Shown: piece by piece, positions 34,510 to 46,885 of the stretch
How positions within the stretch are numbered: the stretch's first letter is position 1
Layout of the letters: each line of letters starts with the position of its first letter
NCBI GenBank assembly: GCA_964012715.1
Contig: CAXGUG010000020.1
Coordinates: 1-47,412, forward strand
DNA from: UBA1479 sp964012715
GTDB lineage: Bacteria; Pseudomonadota; Alphaproteobacteria; Rhodospirillales; Casp-alpha2
Reading direction: 5' to 3'
Length of the DNA: 47,412 nucleotides
Notes under the pieces: generated by a model
Told to the model about the DNA's origin: nothing
Seen by the model: only the letters and a program-made list of their open reading frames with translations
Databases searched by the model: none
Program-made: the position numbers and the translations under genes

Positions 34510-35820
34510 ATGGCGATCGCGCCCGACAATCAAAAGAACATGCCCAGTCAGGAGAACCTTCTCCTCGACTATGTGCGCCGCCTGGAGAAACACCGGGACG
34601 GCCGCCAGGTGGTGCATGTTCATTTGTCGCAGCTGCGTCCCTTCAACCGCCGCGAACAACATATCCGGGCCGCGACCTCCAGCTTCGATCCGTTGATCAG
34701 CGCGATGTCGGGGCAATTGTTCTCGTTGCGCAATTCGGACCTGATCTTCGTTTTCAAGGCCGAAGCCCGACCCCAGGTCGAAACCGTGGTTCAAAAGGTC
34801 CGGTTCCTGTTTTCGGACGACCCGTTGATCGCCGAGTTCGCGACCCACGAAAAACCCTTCGCCAACTGGTACGACGCGGAAACGGAATACGAAGACATCC
34901 TGCGTCTGGCCCGCGAGCTGGCCGAGGAAGAAGAGGAGCGCGTTACCAAAGTGCGCTCGCGCATGGATGCGCGGGCCTCGTTGCGCGCCAAGCAGCAACA
35001 GGGCGAGCCCCTGACCCCGGCGGTTCTGGCCCGGGTCGAAGACGCGCTCGGCCGCGCCGACCTGTCGAACTACGTCCGCCGGCAGTTCGTCTGTAAGGTC
35101 GATTCCAAGCTGATCCCCGAGCAGGAATTCTCGGAGCTGTTCATTTCCATCAACGACCTGCGCGAAACCCTGATGCCGGGCGTGAACCTCACGTCCAATC
35201 GCTGGCTGTTCTACCACCTGACCGAAACCCTGGACCGCCGCATGCTGGCCATGCTGTCGAAGACCGACGCCATCACCATCACCGGCGAAATTTCGATCAA
35301 CGCCAATGTGAAGACCTTGTTGAGCGACGATTTCCAGGTGTTCGACGACAACGTCTCGGCCTCGCGCCGGGGGGCGATGGTGATCGAGCTGCAGAAAGAA
35401 GACATCTTCGCCGATTTGCCGGCCTTCCTGATCGCCCGTGAATTCGTGCAGGAACGGGGATACCGGGTGCTGCTCGACGGGTTGAACATGCAGACCATGT
35501 TCCTGGTCGACCGGGAAAAGCTGGGCTGCGATCTGGCCAAGCTGATTTGGACGCCTGCCCTGGCCGACGCCGGGGATGAGGTCAAGGAACGCCTGCGCAC
35601 CATTGCCGCCCAGGGCGGCGGGGGCCGGATGATCCTATGCCGCTGCGATACGCGGGAATCGGTCGAATTCGGCCGGTCGATCGGGATCGAACGGTTCCAG
35701 GGCCGGTTCGTCGAAGGCCTGATCGCCGAAGACGGTCGCCGCCGCGATTTGTTGAAGCTGAAACACCGTATTCAGCGCGGCACCGCGTCGGACGACGAAG
35801 AAGAAGAAATGGTCGATTGA
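34510..35820 (+). CDS. Degenerate EAL-fold protein, second of the pair
   Basis: A 436-residue paralog of the preceding gene, colinear over almost its whole length: VHVHLSQLRPFNRRE, NSDLIFVF and VRFLFSDDPL in the N-terminal part; QGEPLTPAVLARVEDAL in the linker. EAL-like landmarks are ELF (209-211), N264, E293, LDG (322-324), K344 and FQG (396-398); the remaining metal ligands are lost as in the first copy. A charged helical segment (about 135-165) may be a coiled coil. The C-terminus is acidic (DDEEEEMVD), opposite in charge to its neighbour's basic tail. It is convergent with cobT, 16 bp apart. Confidence 0.65.
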   Translation: MAIAPDNQKNMPSQENLLLDYVRRLEKHRDGRQVVHVHLSQLRPFNRREQHIRAATSSFDPLISAMSGQLFSLRNSDLIFVFKAEARPQVETVVQKVRFLFSDDPLIAEFATHEKPFANWYDAETEYEDILRLARELAEEEEERVTKVRSRMDARASLRAKQQQGEPLTPAVLARVEDALGRADLSNYVRRQFVCKVDSKLIPEQEFSELFISINDLRETLMPGVNLTSNRWLFYHLTETLDRRMLAMLSKTDAITITGEISINANVKTLLSDDFQVFDDNVSASRRGAMVIELQKEDIFADLPAFLIAREFVQERGYRVLLDGLNMQTMFLVDREKLGCDLAKLIWTPALADAGDEVKERLRTIAAQGGGGRMILCRCDTRESVEFGRSIGIERFQGRFVEGLIAEDGRRRDLLKLKHRIQRGTASDDEEEEMVD

Positions 35821-35836
35821 GTTTGAGGCTCAGTCC

Positions 35837-36865
35837 TTAGGCGTTCTTGCCGCTGACCCCGGCATCCCCGAAAGTCGCCATCTCGGAATGACAGGCCAGC
35901 GCCCCGCGCACCAGGCCGACCGCCAGGACCGCGCCCGAAGCCTCGCCCAGGCGCATGTTCATCTGTAGCAATGGCTCCATGCCCAGCTTCGCCAACAGCC
36001 GCTCATGCCCCGGCTCGGCCGAACGATGGGCCGCCTGGCAATGGCCCAGGGCGTCCGCCCGCGCGACCTGTAGGCAGGCCGCCGCCGCCCCGCAGACGAA
36101 CCCGTCCAGCAGAACCGGCACCTGCCGTCGCCGTGCCTGGATCAAGGCGCCGGCCATGGCCGCCAGCTCCCGCCCGCCCAAAGCACGCAGCACGCCCAGC
36201 CCGTCGGTCGGTGCGACGGCATTCGCCGCGACGGCCTGTTCGATGACCTGGGCCTTGGCCCGCACATGGGCATCGTCCAATCCCGTGCCGGGTCCGGCCC
36301 AATCGGCCCCGCTGCCGCCGTATAGCCCCAGACAGACCGCAGCGGCGGCGGTGGTATTGGCGATCCCCATTTCGCCAAGGCACAACAGGTCGATCCCGTC
36401 CGGCACCGCGGCCGCACCGGCGGCGACGGCGGCGGCGAAGTCGCCTTCGGTCATGGCCGGGCCTTGGCTGAAGTCGGCAGTGGGGCGGTCGAGATCCAGG
36501 GGGATCACGTCCAGGTCCACGCCGAAGGTGCGGCACAGCTGGTTCACCGCCGCGCCCCCGGCCTGAAAATTGGCGACCATCTGCACCGTGACTTCGGGCG
36601 GAAAGGCCGAGACCCCCCGCGCCGCCACGCCGTGATTTCCGGCGAAGACCAGGGCCTGCACCCGGTCCAGGCGCGGCGCGGCGCGGCCCTGCCAAGTCGC
36701 CAGCCATTCGCTCAAATTTTCCAGCCGGCCCAAGGACCCGGCGGGTTTGGTCAATTGCCCTTCGCGGGCCTGCACGGCGGCCAGGGCCGCGGCATCGGGA
36801 CCGGGCAGGTCCGCCAATAGGGCGGTGGGGTCGAATTCGGTCGGGTCGGTCGGGCTGTCGGACAT
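35837..36865 (-). CDS. cobT: Nicotinate-nucleotide--dimethylbenzimidazole phosphoribosyltransferase
   Basis: It makes alpha-ribazole phosphate for the lower ligand of cobalamin. FAGNHGVAARGVSAFPPEVT, CLGEMGIANTTAAAAV and the C-terminal LGEASGAVLAV with the catalytic Glu are typical of this family (named CobT in enterobacteria, CobU in Pseudomonas). It has 342 residues. It is divergent from cobS; the 127-bp gap shows no cobalamin riboswitch that I can recognise. Confidence 0.92.
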   Translation of the reverse strand: MSDSPTDPTEFDPTALLADLPGPDAAALAAVQAREGQLTKPAGSLGRLENLSEWLATWQGRAAPRLDRVQALVFAGNHGVAARGVSAFPPEVTVQMVANFQAGGAAVNQLCRTFGVDLDVIPLDLDRPTADFSQGPAMTEGDFAAAVAAGAAAVPDGIDLLCLGEMGIANTTAAAAVCLGLYGGSGADWAGPGTGLDDAHVRAKAQVIEQAVAANAVAPTDGLGVLRALGGRELAAMAGALIQARRRQVPVLLDGFVCGAAAACLQVARADALGHCQAAHRSAEPGHERLLAKLGMEPLLQMNMRLGEASGAVLAVGLVRGALACHSEMATFGDAGVSGKNA

Positions 36866-36992
36866 GGGCGGGTTCCGTCGCGGGTCTTGTTTCCGGTTGC
36901 GGGGTCGGTCACATATAACCCATTCGAACGCGGGGGGCGGGATTTTCCCGAACGCCCGCGATCAACGACAAACGCCTGAGGAGCCATCCAAC

Positions 36993-37808
36993 TTGCCGAC
37001 GGACCCATCCCCCGGCCCGGATACACAGACCACGCGCCCCTGGCCCTTGCGGCTATGGGACGATGCCTTGTTGGCGGTGGCGTTTCTGACGCGCTTGCCG
37101 GTCCCGGCGCAGCACGACCTGCCGCCGGGGGCGCTGGCCCGCGCCGGCTGGGCGTTTCCCATCGCCGGGGTGCTGGTCGGCGGCCTGGGGGGCATTGTGG
37201 TTTGGGTGACGGCGGGGGCGGGCCTGCATCCCCTGGCGGCGGCCCTGCTTGCCTTGGCGGTGATGGCCATAACGACCGGGGCGTTGCACGAAGACGGCTT
37301 GGCGGATTTCGCCGATGGCTTGGGCGCGCAGGACCGGGCCCGGCGGTTGGAGATCATGCGGGATTCGCGGATCGGCGCGTTCGGCGTCCTGGCCCTGGTG
37401 TTCGCCACGGGGTTGAAGGCGACGGCCCTGGCGTCCCTGCCCGGGCCGGGCACGGCGGCGTTGGTCCTGATCGGCGCGGCCGCGCTGTCGCGGGCGGCCA
37501 TGGTGCCGACCATGCGGCTGATTACCCCGGCGCGAAACGACGGCCTGGGCCAAGGTGCCGGGCGCCCGCCGGCCTGGGCCGCGGTCTTGGCGGTGGTGTT
37601 GGGCCTGGCGGCGCTGGCGCCGTTGTGGATCGTGTTCGGCCCGGGCATCGCGACCCTGGCGGCGGCGGGATTGGCGGCGGGGTTGTTCGCCTGCTGGGCC
37701 ATGCATGCCGCAGTCGGCGGGCACAGCGGCGATACCCTTGGCGCGCAACAACAATTTGTAGAGACCGCGATCTATCTGGTCGCGGCAACGGTGGAGATCA
37801 GCCTGTGA
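36993..37808 (+). CDS. cobS: Adenosylcobinamide-GDP ribazoletransferase CobS
   Basis: A membrane enzyme that joins adenosylcobinamide-GDP to alpha-ribazole, the last steps of cobalamin assembly. The motif HEDGLADFADGLG with its Asp residues and RDSRIGAFGVLAL are characteristic; several hydrophobic helices follow. I choose the TTG at 36993, preceded by GAGGAG (36978-36983), giving 271 residues. The frame is open further back into cobT without homology. Its TGA overlaps the GTG of the next gene. Confidence 0.88.
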   Translation: MPTDPSPGPDTQTTRPWPLRLWDDALLAVAFLTRLPVPAQHDLPPGALARAGWAFPIAGVLVGGLGGIVVWVTAGAGLHPLAAALLALAVMAITTGALHEDGLADFADGLGAQDRARRLEIMRDSRIGAFGVLALVFATGLKATALASLPGPGTAALVLIGAAALSRAAMVPTMRLITPARNDGLGQGAGRPPAWAAVLAVVLGLAALAPLWIVFGPGIATLAAAGLAAGLFACWAMHAAVGGHSGDTLGAQQQFVETAIYLVAATVEISL

Positions 37809-38476
37809 GTAAGAAACTCGACAACGTCACCCGCTGGTGGTGGGTCCGTCATGCGCCGGTGCCGTCCGTGGTCGGCACCATCTATGGCGGCAACGACGTG
37901 CCCTGCGACGTGTCCGACCGCGATAGCTTTCGCGCCCTGGCCGGGGCCCTGCCCGCCGACGCGGTTTGGCTGACCAGTCATCTCAGCCGGACCCATAAGA
38001 CCGCCCAGGCGATCCGCGAGGAAGGGTTGGATTTCCCGGCCCCCATCGCCGAGGAACATCTGGGCGAACAATCGTTCGGCGATTGGCAGGGATCGACCTG
38101 GGACGAGATGGAAAGCCGCGACCCGGAGACTTTTTATGCGTTTTGGGAAACGCCCGCGCGGTCGCGCCCGCCGGGGGGTGAAAGCTTCGCCGATCAGATC
38201 GCCCGCGTCGGCGCGGTGATCGACCGCTACACCGCCGACCATGCCGGGCGGGACATCGTCGCCGTGACCCACGGCGGCACCATTCGCGCGGCCCTGACCC
38301 ATAGCTTGGGCCTGACACCCGAAGGCGGCATGTCTTTTACGGTGTCGACCCTGTCGGTGACCTGCCTGGAACATGTGCCGGGCGGATTGCTGCGTGGGCG
38401 TGGTGGGGCATGGCGGGTGGTTCGGGTCAACGCACCGCCCCATGCCGTGACCTCGCAGGTCAAGGGAGGGCACTGA
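37805..38476 (+). CDS. Histidine phosphatase, probable alpha-ribazole phosphatase (CobC-like)
   Basis: A phosphoglycerate-mutase-type phosphatase of 223 residues. The phospho-accepting His is in WWVRHAPVPS, followed by TSHLSRTHKTAQA, the FGDWQG segment after a Glu, and VTHGGTIR with the second His. Placement between cobS and cobU suggests removal of phosphate from alpha-ribazole phosphate or cobalamin phosphate. It begins at a GTG (37805) overlapping the cobS stop and ends 3 bp before cobU. Confidence 0.8.
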   Translation: MSKKLDNVTRWWWVRHAPVPSVVGTIYGGNDVPCDVSDRDSFRALAGALPADAVWLTSHLSRTHKTAQAIREEGLDFPAPIAEEHLGEQSFGDWQGSTWDEMESRDPETFYAFWETPARSRPPGGESFADQIARVGAVIDRYTADHAGRDIVAVTHGGTIRAALTHSLGLTPEGGMSFTVSTLSVTCLEHVPGGLLRGRGGAWRVVRVNAPPHAVTSQVKGGH

Positions 38477-38479
38477 GCC

Positions 38480-39013
38480 ATGCCCGATGCCCTGCCCCCT
38501 GTGACCCTGATCCTGGGCGGTCAACGCTCGGGAAAAAGCCGCTTGGCCGAAACCCTGATCGAGGATGCCGCCGGCGGGGGCCTATATTTGGCCACGGCTG
38601 AAGCCCGCGATGGCGAAATGACCGACCGCATCGCCCATCACCGGGCGCGGCGCGGCCCCGATTGGGAAACCATCGAGGAGCCGCTGGATATCCTGGGCCA
38701 AATCCGCGAGCACGCCGCCCCGGGCCGCCCCATCCTGGTCGACTGCCTGACCCTGTGGTTGTCGAACCTGATGGAAGCGGGCCGCGATCCGGACGCCGAG
38801 GCCGAGGCCCTGGCCCTGGGGCTGGACGGTGTTGCCGGGCCGGTGGTGTTCGTTTCGAACGAGGTCGGCCTGGGCGTGATCCCGGCCAATGCCCTGGCCC
38901 GCGCTTTCGTCGATGCCGCCGGGCGGATCAACCAACGTCTGGCCCAGCGCGCCGACCGTGTGGTATTCACGGCGGCCGGGTTGCCTTTGGTTCTGAAGGG
39001 CAGCCCGCTTTAA
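38480..39013 (+). CDS. cobU: Adenosylcobinamide kinase / guanylyltransferase CobU
   Basis: A bifunctional nucleotide-binding enzyme (CobP in Pseudomonas naming) that phosphorylates adenosylcobinamide and adds GMP. The P-loop GGQRSGKSRLAE, the IAHHRARRGPDWETIEEP segment with the guanylylated His, VDCLTLWLSNL, and FVSNEVGLGVIP are the family landmarks. It has 177 residues. It supplies the substrate of CobS. Confidence 0.92.
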   Translation: MPDALPPVTLILGGQRSGKSRLAETLIEDAAGGGLYLATAEARDGEMTDRIAHHRARRGPDWETIEEPLDILGQIREHAAPGRPILVDCLTLWLSNLMEAGRDPDAEAEALALGLDGVAGPVVFVSNEVGLGVIPANALARAFVDAAGRINQRLAQRADRVVFTAAGLPLVLKGSPL

Positions 39014-39044
39014 GAATTCAAAAGACGCAAAGGTCCGCTTTTCC

Positions 39045-40067
39045 ATGAAAATTCCCGCCACCGTGATCACCGGCTTTCTGGGCGCCGGCAAGACGACCCT
39101 GATCCGCCATCTGCTGCAAAACGCGGGCGGGCGGCGCATCGCCCTGGTGATCAACGAATTCGGCGACCTTGGCGTGGACCGCGAAGTCATCAACGGTTGC
39201 GCCATCGAGGGCTGCGCCGAAGACGACGTGGTGGAACTGGCCAACGGCTGCATCTGTTGCACCGTGGCCGATGACTTCCTGCCGACCATGGAAATGTTGC
39301 TCGACCGGCCGAACCCGCCGGATCACATCGTGATCGAAACCTCCGGCCTAGCCTTGCCCAAGCCGCTGGTGAAGGCCTTTACCTGGCCGGAAATCCGCGC
39401 CCGGGTCACGGTCGATGGGGTGATCGCCGTGGTCGATGCCCCCGCCGTGGCGGCGGGCCGCTTCGCCGACGATCCGGACGCGGTCGCCGAACAACGCGAA
39501 GCCGACGACAACCTGGATCACCATTCCCCGCTTGAAGAGGTGTTCGAGGATCAGTTGCTGTCCGCCGACATGGTGCTGCTGAACAAGGCCGACCTGATCG
39601 ACGCGGCGGGACTGGCCGAAGCCCGCGCCCGGGTCGAGGAAGAATTGCCGCGCGCGGTCAAGATCGTCGAGACGCGCCACGGCACGGTCGATGCCGATGT
39701 CCTGTTGGGCCTTCAGGCCGGGGCCGAGGACGACCTGGACGCCCGCCCGTCCCATCATGAAGACCATGACGATCACGATCACGACGATTTCGAAAGCTTC
39801 GAGGTTCGCCTCGGTGGCGCCGCCGAGCCGACGGCGCTGATGGCCCGGATCGAAGCCGCCGCCCGCGATCACGATATCCTGCGGATCAAGGGCTTCGTCC
39901 ATGTCGAGGGCAAGCCCCGTCGCCATGTCATCCAAGGGGTGGGGGCGCGTATCGACGGCTACTACGATCGCCCGTGGAAAGACGGCGAAAACCGGGAAAG
40001 CCGTCTGGTCGTCATCGGCCGCCACGGCCTGGACCGCGACGCCGTGACCCGCGCCCTGCAGGGCTGA
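39045..40067 (+). CDS. cobW: CobW-type GTPase metallochaperone
   Basis: A G3E-family GTPase thought to deliver cobalt for corrin synthesis. The P-loop GFLGAGKTTL, the metal-binding CxCC motif in NGCICCTV, ETSGLALPKPL and NKADLID are present, with a C-terminal CobW domain. A His/Asp-rich stretch HHEDHDDHDHDD (about residues 236-247) lies between the domains and may bind metal. It has 340 residues. It lies directly upstream of cobN, the cobalt chelatase subunit. Confidence 0.92.
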   Translation: MKIPATVITGFLGAGKTTLIRHLLQNAGGRRIALVINEFGDLGVDREVINGCAIEGCAEDDVVELANGCICCTVADDFLPTMEMLLDRPNPPDHIVIETSGLALPKPLVKAFTWPEIRARVTVDGVIAVVDAPAVAAGRFADDPDAVAEQREADDNLDHHSPLEEVFEDQLLSADMVLLNKADLIDAAGLAEARARVEEELPRAVKIVETRHGTVDADVLLGLQAGAEDDLDARPSHHEDHDDHDHDDFESFEVRLGGAAEPTALMARIEAAARDHDILRIKGFVHVEGKPRRHVIQGVGARIDGYYDRPWKDGENRESRLVVIGRHGLDRDAVTRALQG

Positions 40068-40089
40068 ACCTCGCCAGGGTAAGGCGATC

Positions 40090-40123
40090 GGGTTAACCCC
40101 TGGGCCGTCTGCTCCTATATAAA
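40090..40123 (+). promoter_or_regulatory. Candidate cobN promoter/operator
   Basis: The 88-bp gap before cobN contains a perfect palindrome GGGTTAACCC (40090-40099) and a TATAAA-type -10 (40118-40123). This suggests that cobN can be transcribed and controlled separately from the cobS-cobW genes. Confidence 0.3.
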
Positions 40124-40155
40124 TGACCGCATCAACCTGAGCAGCGGAGCGCGCT

Positions 40156-43941
<3,786 letters not shown>

Positions 43942-44025
43942 CGGATGGGGGCCGAAGCCGGGATAAGTGAGGACAGCCCAAGGCTAGTTGCATAAAAAGC
44001 TAGGCGCATTAGAGGAAAGAGCGGC

Positions 44026-44658
44026 ATGAACGAAAAGGTCAAAGACAGCCTGAGCGAAGCGGAGCTTGACGCCCGCCATGCCGAGAAGATGCGCAAGAAA
44101 AAGGCCGCGCGGGACAAGATTCTGGCGACCAAGACCGAGGAACGCGGTCTGGTGATCGTGCATACCGGCAAGGGCAAAGGCAAATCCACCGCCGCCATGG
44201 GCATGGCGATGCGCTGCGTCGGGCACGGCATGCGCGTGGCGATCGTGCAATTCGTCAAAGGCGTATGGGAAACGGGTGAGCGCGACGTGCTTGCCGCGTT
44301 CCCGGACCTGGTGACGATCCGCGCCATGGGCGAAGGGTTCTCCTGGGAAACCCAGGACCGGCAGCGCGACCTGGCGGCGGCGCGCGCGGCCTGGGATGCG
44401 GCCAAGGATTTGATGGCCGACCCCAGCTACAAGATGATCATCCTGGACGAACTGAACATCGTGTTGCGCTATGGCAATCTGCCGCTGGATGAGGTGGTGG
44501 AAACCCTGCGCAACAAGCCGGACGACCTGCACATCGTGGTCACCGGGCGCAACGCCAAGGATGAATTGATCGAGGTCGCTGACCTGGTCACCGAGATGAC
44601 CCAGGTCAAACATCCCTTCCGTGCGGGCGTGAAGGCCCAGGCGGGTATCGAGTTTTGA
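44026..44658 (+). CDS. cobO: Cob(I)yrinic acid a,c-diamide adenosyltransferase
   Basis: It adds the 5'-deoxyadenosyl group to reduced corrinoids (BtuR/CobA/CobO family). The P-loop is HTGKGKGKSTAAMG; IVQFVKG, LDELNIVLRYG and VVTGRNAKDELIEVADLVTE follow. A charged N-terminal helix (about 1-45) precedes the core, as usual in CobO. It has 210 residues. The start follows GAGGAAAG. Confidence 0.94.
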   Translation: MNEKVKDSLSEAELDARHAEKMRKKKAARDKILATKTEERGLVIVHTGKGKGKSTAAMGMAMRCVGHGMRVAIVQFVKGVWETGERDVLAAFPDLVTIRAMGEGFSWETQDRQRDLAAARAAWDAAKDLMADPSYKMIILDELNIVLRYGNLPLDEVVETLRNKPDDLHIVVTGRNAKDELIEVADLVTEMTQVKHPFRAGVKAQAGIEF

Positions 44659-44679
44659 TCGACGGATTGGAGTAACGCC

Positions 44680-45369
44680 ATGGCCGCCGGCATTCGTGCA
44701 TTTCTGATGGTGCTTCTGACCGGGGCCGTATTGGGCGGCTGTACCCGGTTGGAATCGGACCCCCCGGTGGCGGCGCGGCATGTCATCTCGTCGGCGACGG
44801 CGACGGTCGAACGGTTTACGACCGTGCCGCAGCTGGCCGACGCGGCGAAGCATATTCCGACCGCCCATGCGATCGTGGTCTTCCCCGATTTGGTCAAGGC
44901 CGGCTTTATCGCCGGGGGCGAGGGCGGCAACGGGGTGCTGTTGTCCAAGGCCGCTGCGGGCGGCTGGTCGCAGCCGGTGTTTCTGTCCCTGGGTGCCGCC
45001 AGCGTCGGGTTCCAGGCCGGGATTCAGCAGACCGAGGTGATCTTGATCATTCGCTCCGAAGGGGCATTGCAGGCGGTGCTTAAGAACCAGGGCACGCTGG
45101 GGGCCGAAACGGGCCTGACCGTCGCGGTTTACGGTGCGGGGATCGAAGGGGCCGTCACGACCAACGCCGGGGCCGACATCATCGCCTTCGCCAATTCCAA
45201 ATCGGGCCTGTTCGCCGGGGTGTCGCTTGAGGGGGCGGTGTTCATCCGCCGCCGCGATTTGAACGAAGCCTTCTACGGCGCCGGCGCCACGCCGGAAAGC
45301 ATTCTGGCGGGCAAGCAGTCGAACCCCGCCGCCGCGCCGCTGATCGACGCCCTTGCCGCCGCAAAATGA
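44680..45369 (+). CDS. SYLF-domain (YSC84-like) lipoprotein
   Basis: A 229-residue predicted lipoprotein. The signal peptide ends with the lipobox LGGC, so the Cys near residue 21 would be acylated. The rest matches the SYLF lipid-binding domain: IPTAHAIVVFPDLVKAGFIAGGEGG, WSQPVFLSLGAASVGFQAGIQQTEVI, and the acidic/Gly-rich C-terminal FAGVSLEGAVF. Bacterial members are secreted or envelope proteins of poorly known function. It sits 21 bp after cobO and 7 bp before cobQ, an unexpected place for an envelope protein. Confidence 0.85.
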   Translation: MAAGIRAFLMVLLTGAVLGGCTRLESDPPVAARHVISSATATVERFTTVPQLADAAKHIPTAHAIVVFPDLVKAGFIAGGEGGNGVLLSKAAAGGWSQPVFLSLGAASVGFQAGIQQTEVILIIRSEGALQAVLKNQGTLGAETGLTVAVYGAGIEGAVTTNAGADIIAFANSKSGLFAGVSLEGAVFIRRRDLNEAFYGAGATPESILAGKQSNPAAAPLIDALAAAK

Positions 45370-45376
45370 TCCCGCC

Positions 45377-46849
45377 GTGTCTGCCCGCGCCCTGATGTTC
45401 CAGGGTACGGGCTCGGATGTCGGCAAATCGCTGATCGTCGCGGGACTGTGCCGGGTCTATGCCCGCCGGGGTCTGACCGTCCGCCCGTTCAAGCCGCAGA
45501 ACATGTCCAACAATGCCGCCGTCACCGATGACGGGGGTGAGATTGGCCGTGCGCAGGCCTTACAGGCTTTGGCGGCGCGACAGCCGCTGTCCGTCCATAT
45601 GAATCCGGTGCTGTTGAAGCCGCAGACCGATATCGGCGCACAGGTCGTGGTTCAGGGTCGGGTTCGCGGCAACGCCAAGGCGCGGGATTATCATGCGATG
45701 AAACCGGACCTGATGGCGGCGGTGCTGGACAGCTTCGCCATCGTCGGCGCAAACGCGGAGCGGCTGATCGTCGAAGGCGCGGGCAGCCCGGCCGAGGTCA
45801 ACCTGCGCGCCGCCGACATCGCCAACATGGGCTTCGCCCTGGCTGCCGGAGTACCGGTCGTGCTGGTCGCCGATATCGACCGGGGCGGGGTCATCGCCAG
45901 CCTGGTCGGAACCTGGGAGCTGCTGACCGATGAGGAACGGGCCTTGGTGGGGGGCTATGTGATCAACAAGTTTCGGGGCGACGTTTCGTTGTTCGATAGC
46001 GCCATCGACATCATCCGGGCGCGCACCGGCATGCGCTGCTTCGGGGTGGTGCCGCATTTCGCCGACGCCCGTCTGTTGCCGGCCGAGGACGCGGTCGCCC
46101 TGGATGCGCCGCGCGTGTCGAACGGGGGCGCGCCCGACCGGGTTCGTATCGCCGTGCCGCGCCTGCCGCGCATCGCCAATTTCGACGACCTGGACCCGCT
46201 CAACAGCGAAGATGGGGTCGAGGTGCGACTTATCGAGCCGGGCCAAGCCATCCCCGGCGATACCGACGTGGTGCTGATCCCGGGGTCGAAGGCGACGCTG
46301 GCCGATCTGGCCGCCGTGCGGGCGCAGGGCTGGGACATCGATATCCTGGCCCATCATCGGCGTGGCGGCATCGTCGTCGGGTTGTGCGGCGGCTATCAGA
46401 TGCTGGGCCGCACGGTCGCCGACCCGGATGGGGTCGAAGGCACGGCGGAAAGCGTGCCCGGCCTGGGCTTGTTGGCGGTCGATACGGTGATCGGCCAGGC
46501 CAAGACCCTGCGCCCGGCAGCTGGGCGGGACCGGGTGCATGGCCAGGATATCACCGGGTACGAGATGCATATGGGCGAGACCACGGGCTTGGGCCGGGAC
46601 CGGCCCTGGCTGGATTTAGGCGGCGGGACGACCGACGGCGCGGTATCCGACGACGGCCGGGTCATGGGGGCCTATGTCCATGGGCTGTTCGCCGCCGACG
46701 GGTTTCGCCGGGCTTTTCTGACGGCGGTGCGGGCCGGGGACTATGCAGCGGCGTCTCATGCGGTGCAGGTCGAGGCGACGCTCGACGCCCTGGCCGATCA
46801 TTTGGAACAACACCTTGATATGACGGCGCTGGACGAAGCTTTCGCCTAG
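45377..46849 (+). CDS. cobQ: Cobyric acid synthase CobQ
   Basis: A glutamine-dependent amidotransferase that amidates adenosylcobyrinic acid a,c-diamide at four positions. The N-terminal synthetase begins LMFQGTGSDVGKSLIVAGLCR and NMSNNAA. The C-terminal glutaminase has the nucleophile Cys in VVGLCGGYQMLG and the His in GAYVHGLF. I choose the GTG at 45377 (490 residues). The frame runs back to a TTG at 45353 inside the SYLF gene; an ATG at 45395 would remove part of the P-loop strand. Confidence 0.93.
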   Translation: MSARALMFQGTGSDVGKSLIVAGLCRVYARRGLTVRPFKPQNMSNNAAVTDDGGEIGRAQALQALAARQPLSVHMNPVLLKPQTDIGAQVVVQGRVRGNAKARDYHAMKPDLMAAVLDSFAIVGANAERLIVEGAGSPAEVNLRAADIANMGFALAAGVPVVLVADIDRGGVIASLVGTWELLTDEERALVGGYVINKFRGDVSLFDSAIDIIRARTGMRCFGVVPHFADARLLPAEDAVALDAPRVSNGGAPDRVRIAVPRLPRIANFDDLDPLNSEDGVEVRLIEPGQAIPGDTDVVLIPGSKATLADLAAVRAQGWDIDILAHHRRGGIVVGLCGGYQMLGRTVADPDGVEGTAESVPGLGLLAVDTVIGQAKTLRPAAGRDRVHGQDITGYEMHMGETTGLGRDRPWLDLGGGTTDGAVSDDGRVMGAYVHGLFAADGFRRAFLTAVRAGDYAAASHAVQVEATLDALADHLEQHLDMTALDEAFA

Positions 46850-46885
46850 GCGCTCGCCAAAACACGAACTTCAAAGGAGGAGACG

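Noticed and set aside
36866..36992. Cobalamin riboswitch between cobT and cobS
   Set aside because: The gap is short and I could not find a B12-box-like sequence or the expected long leader.
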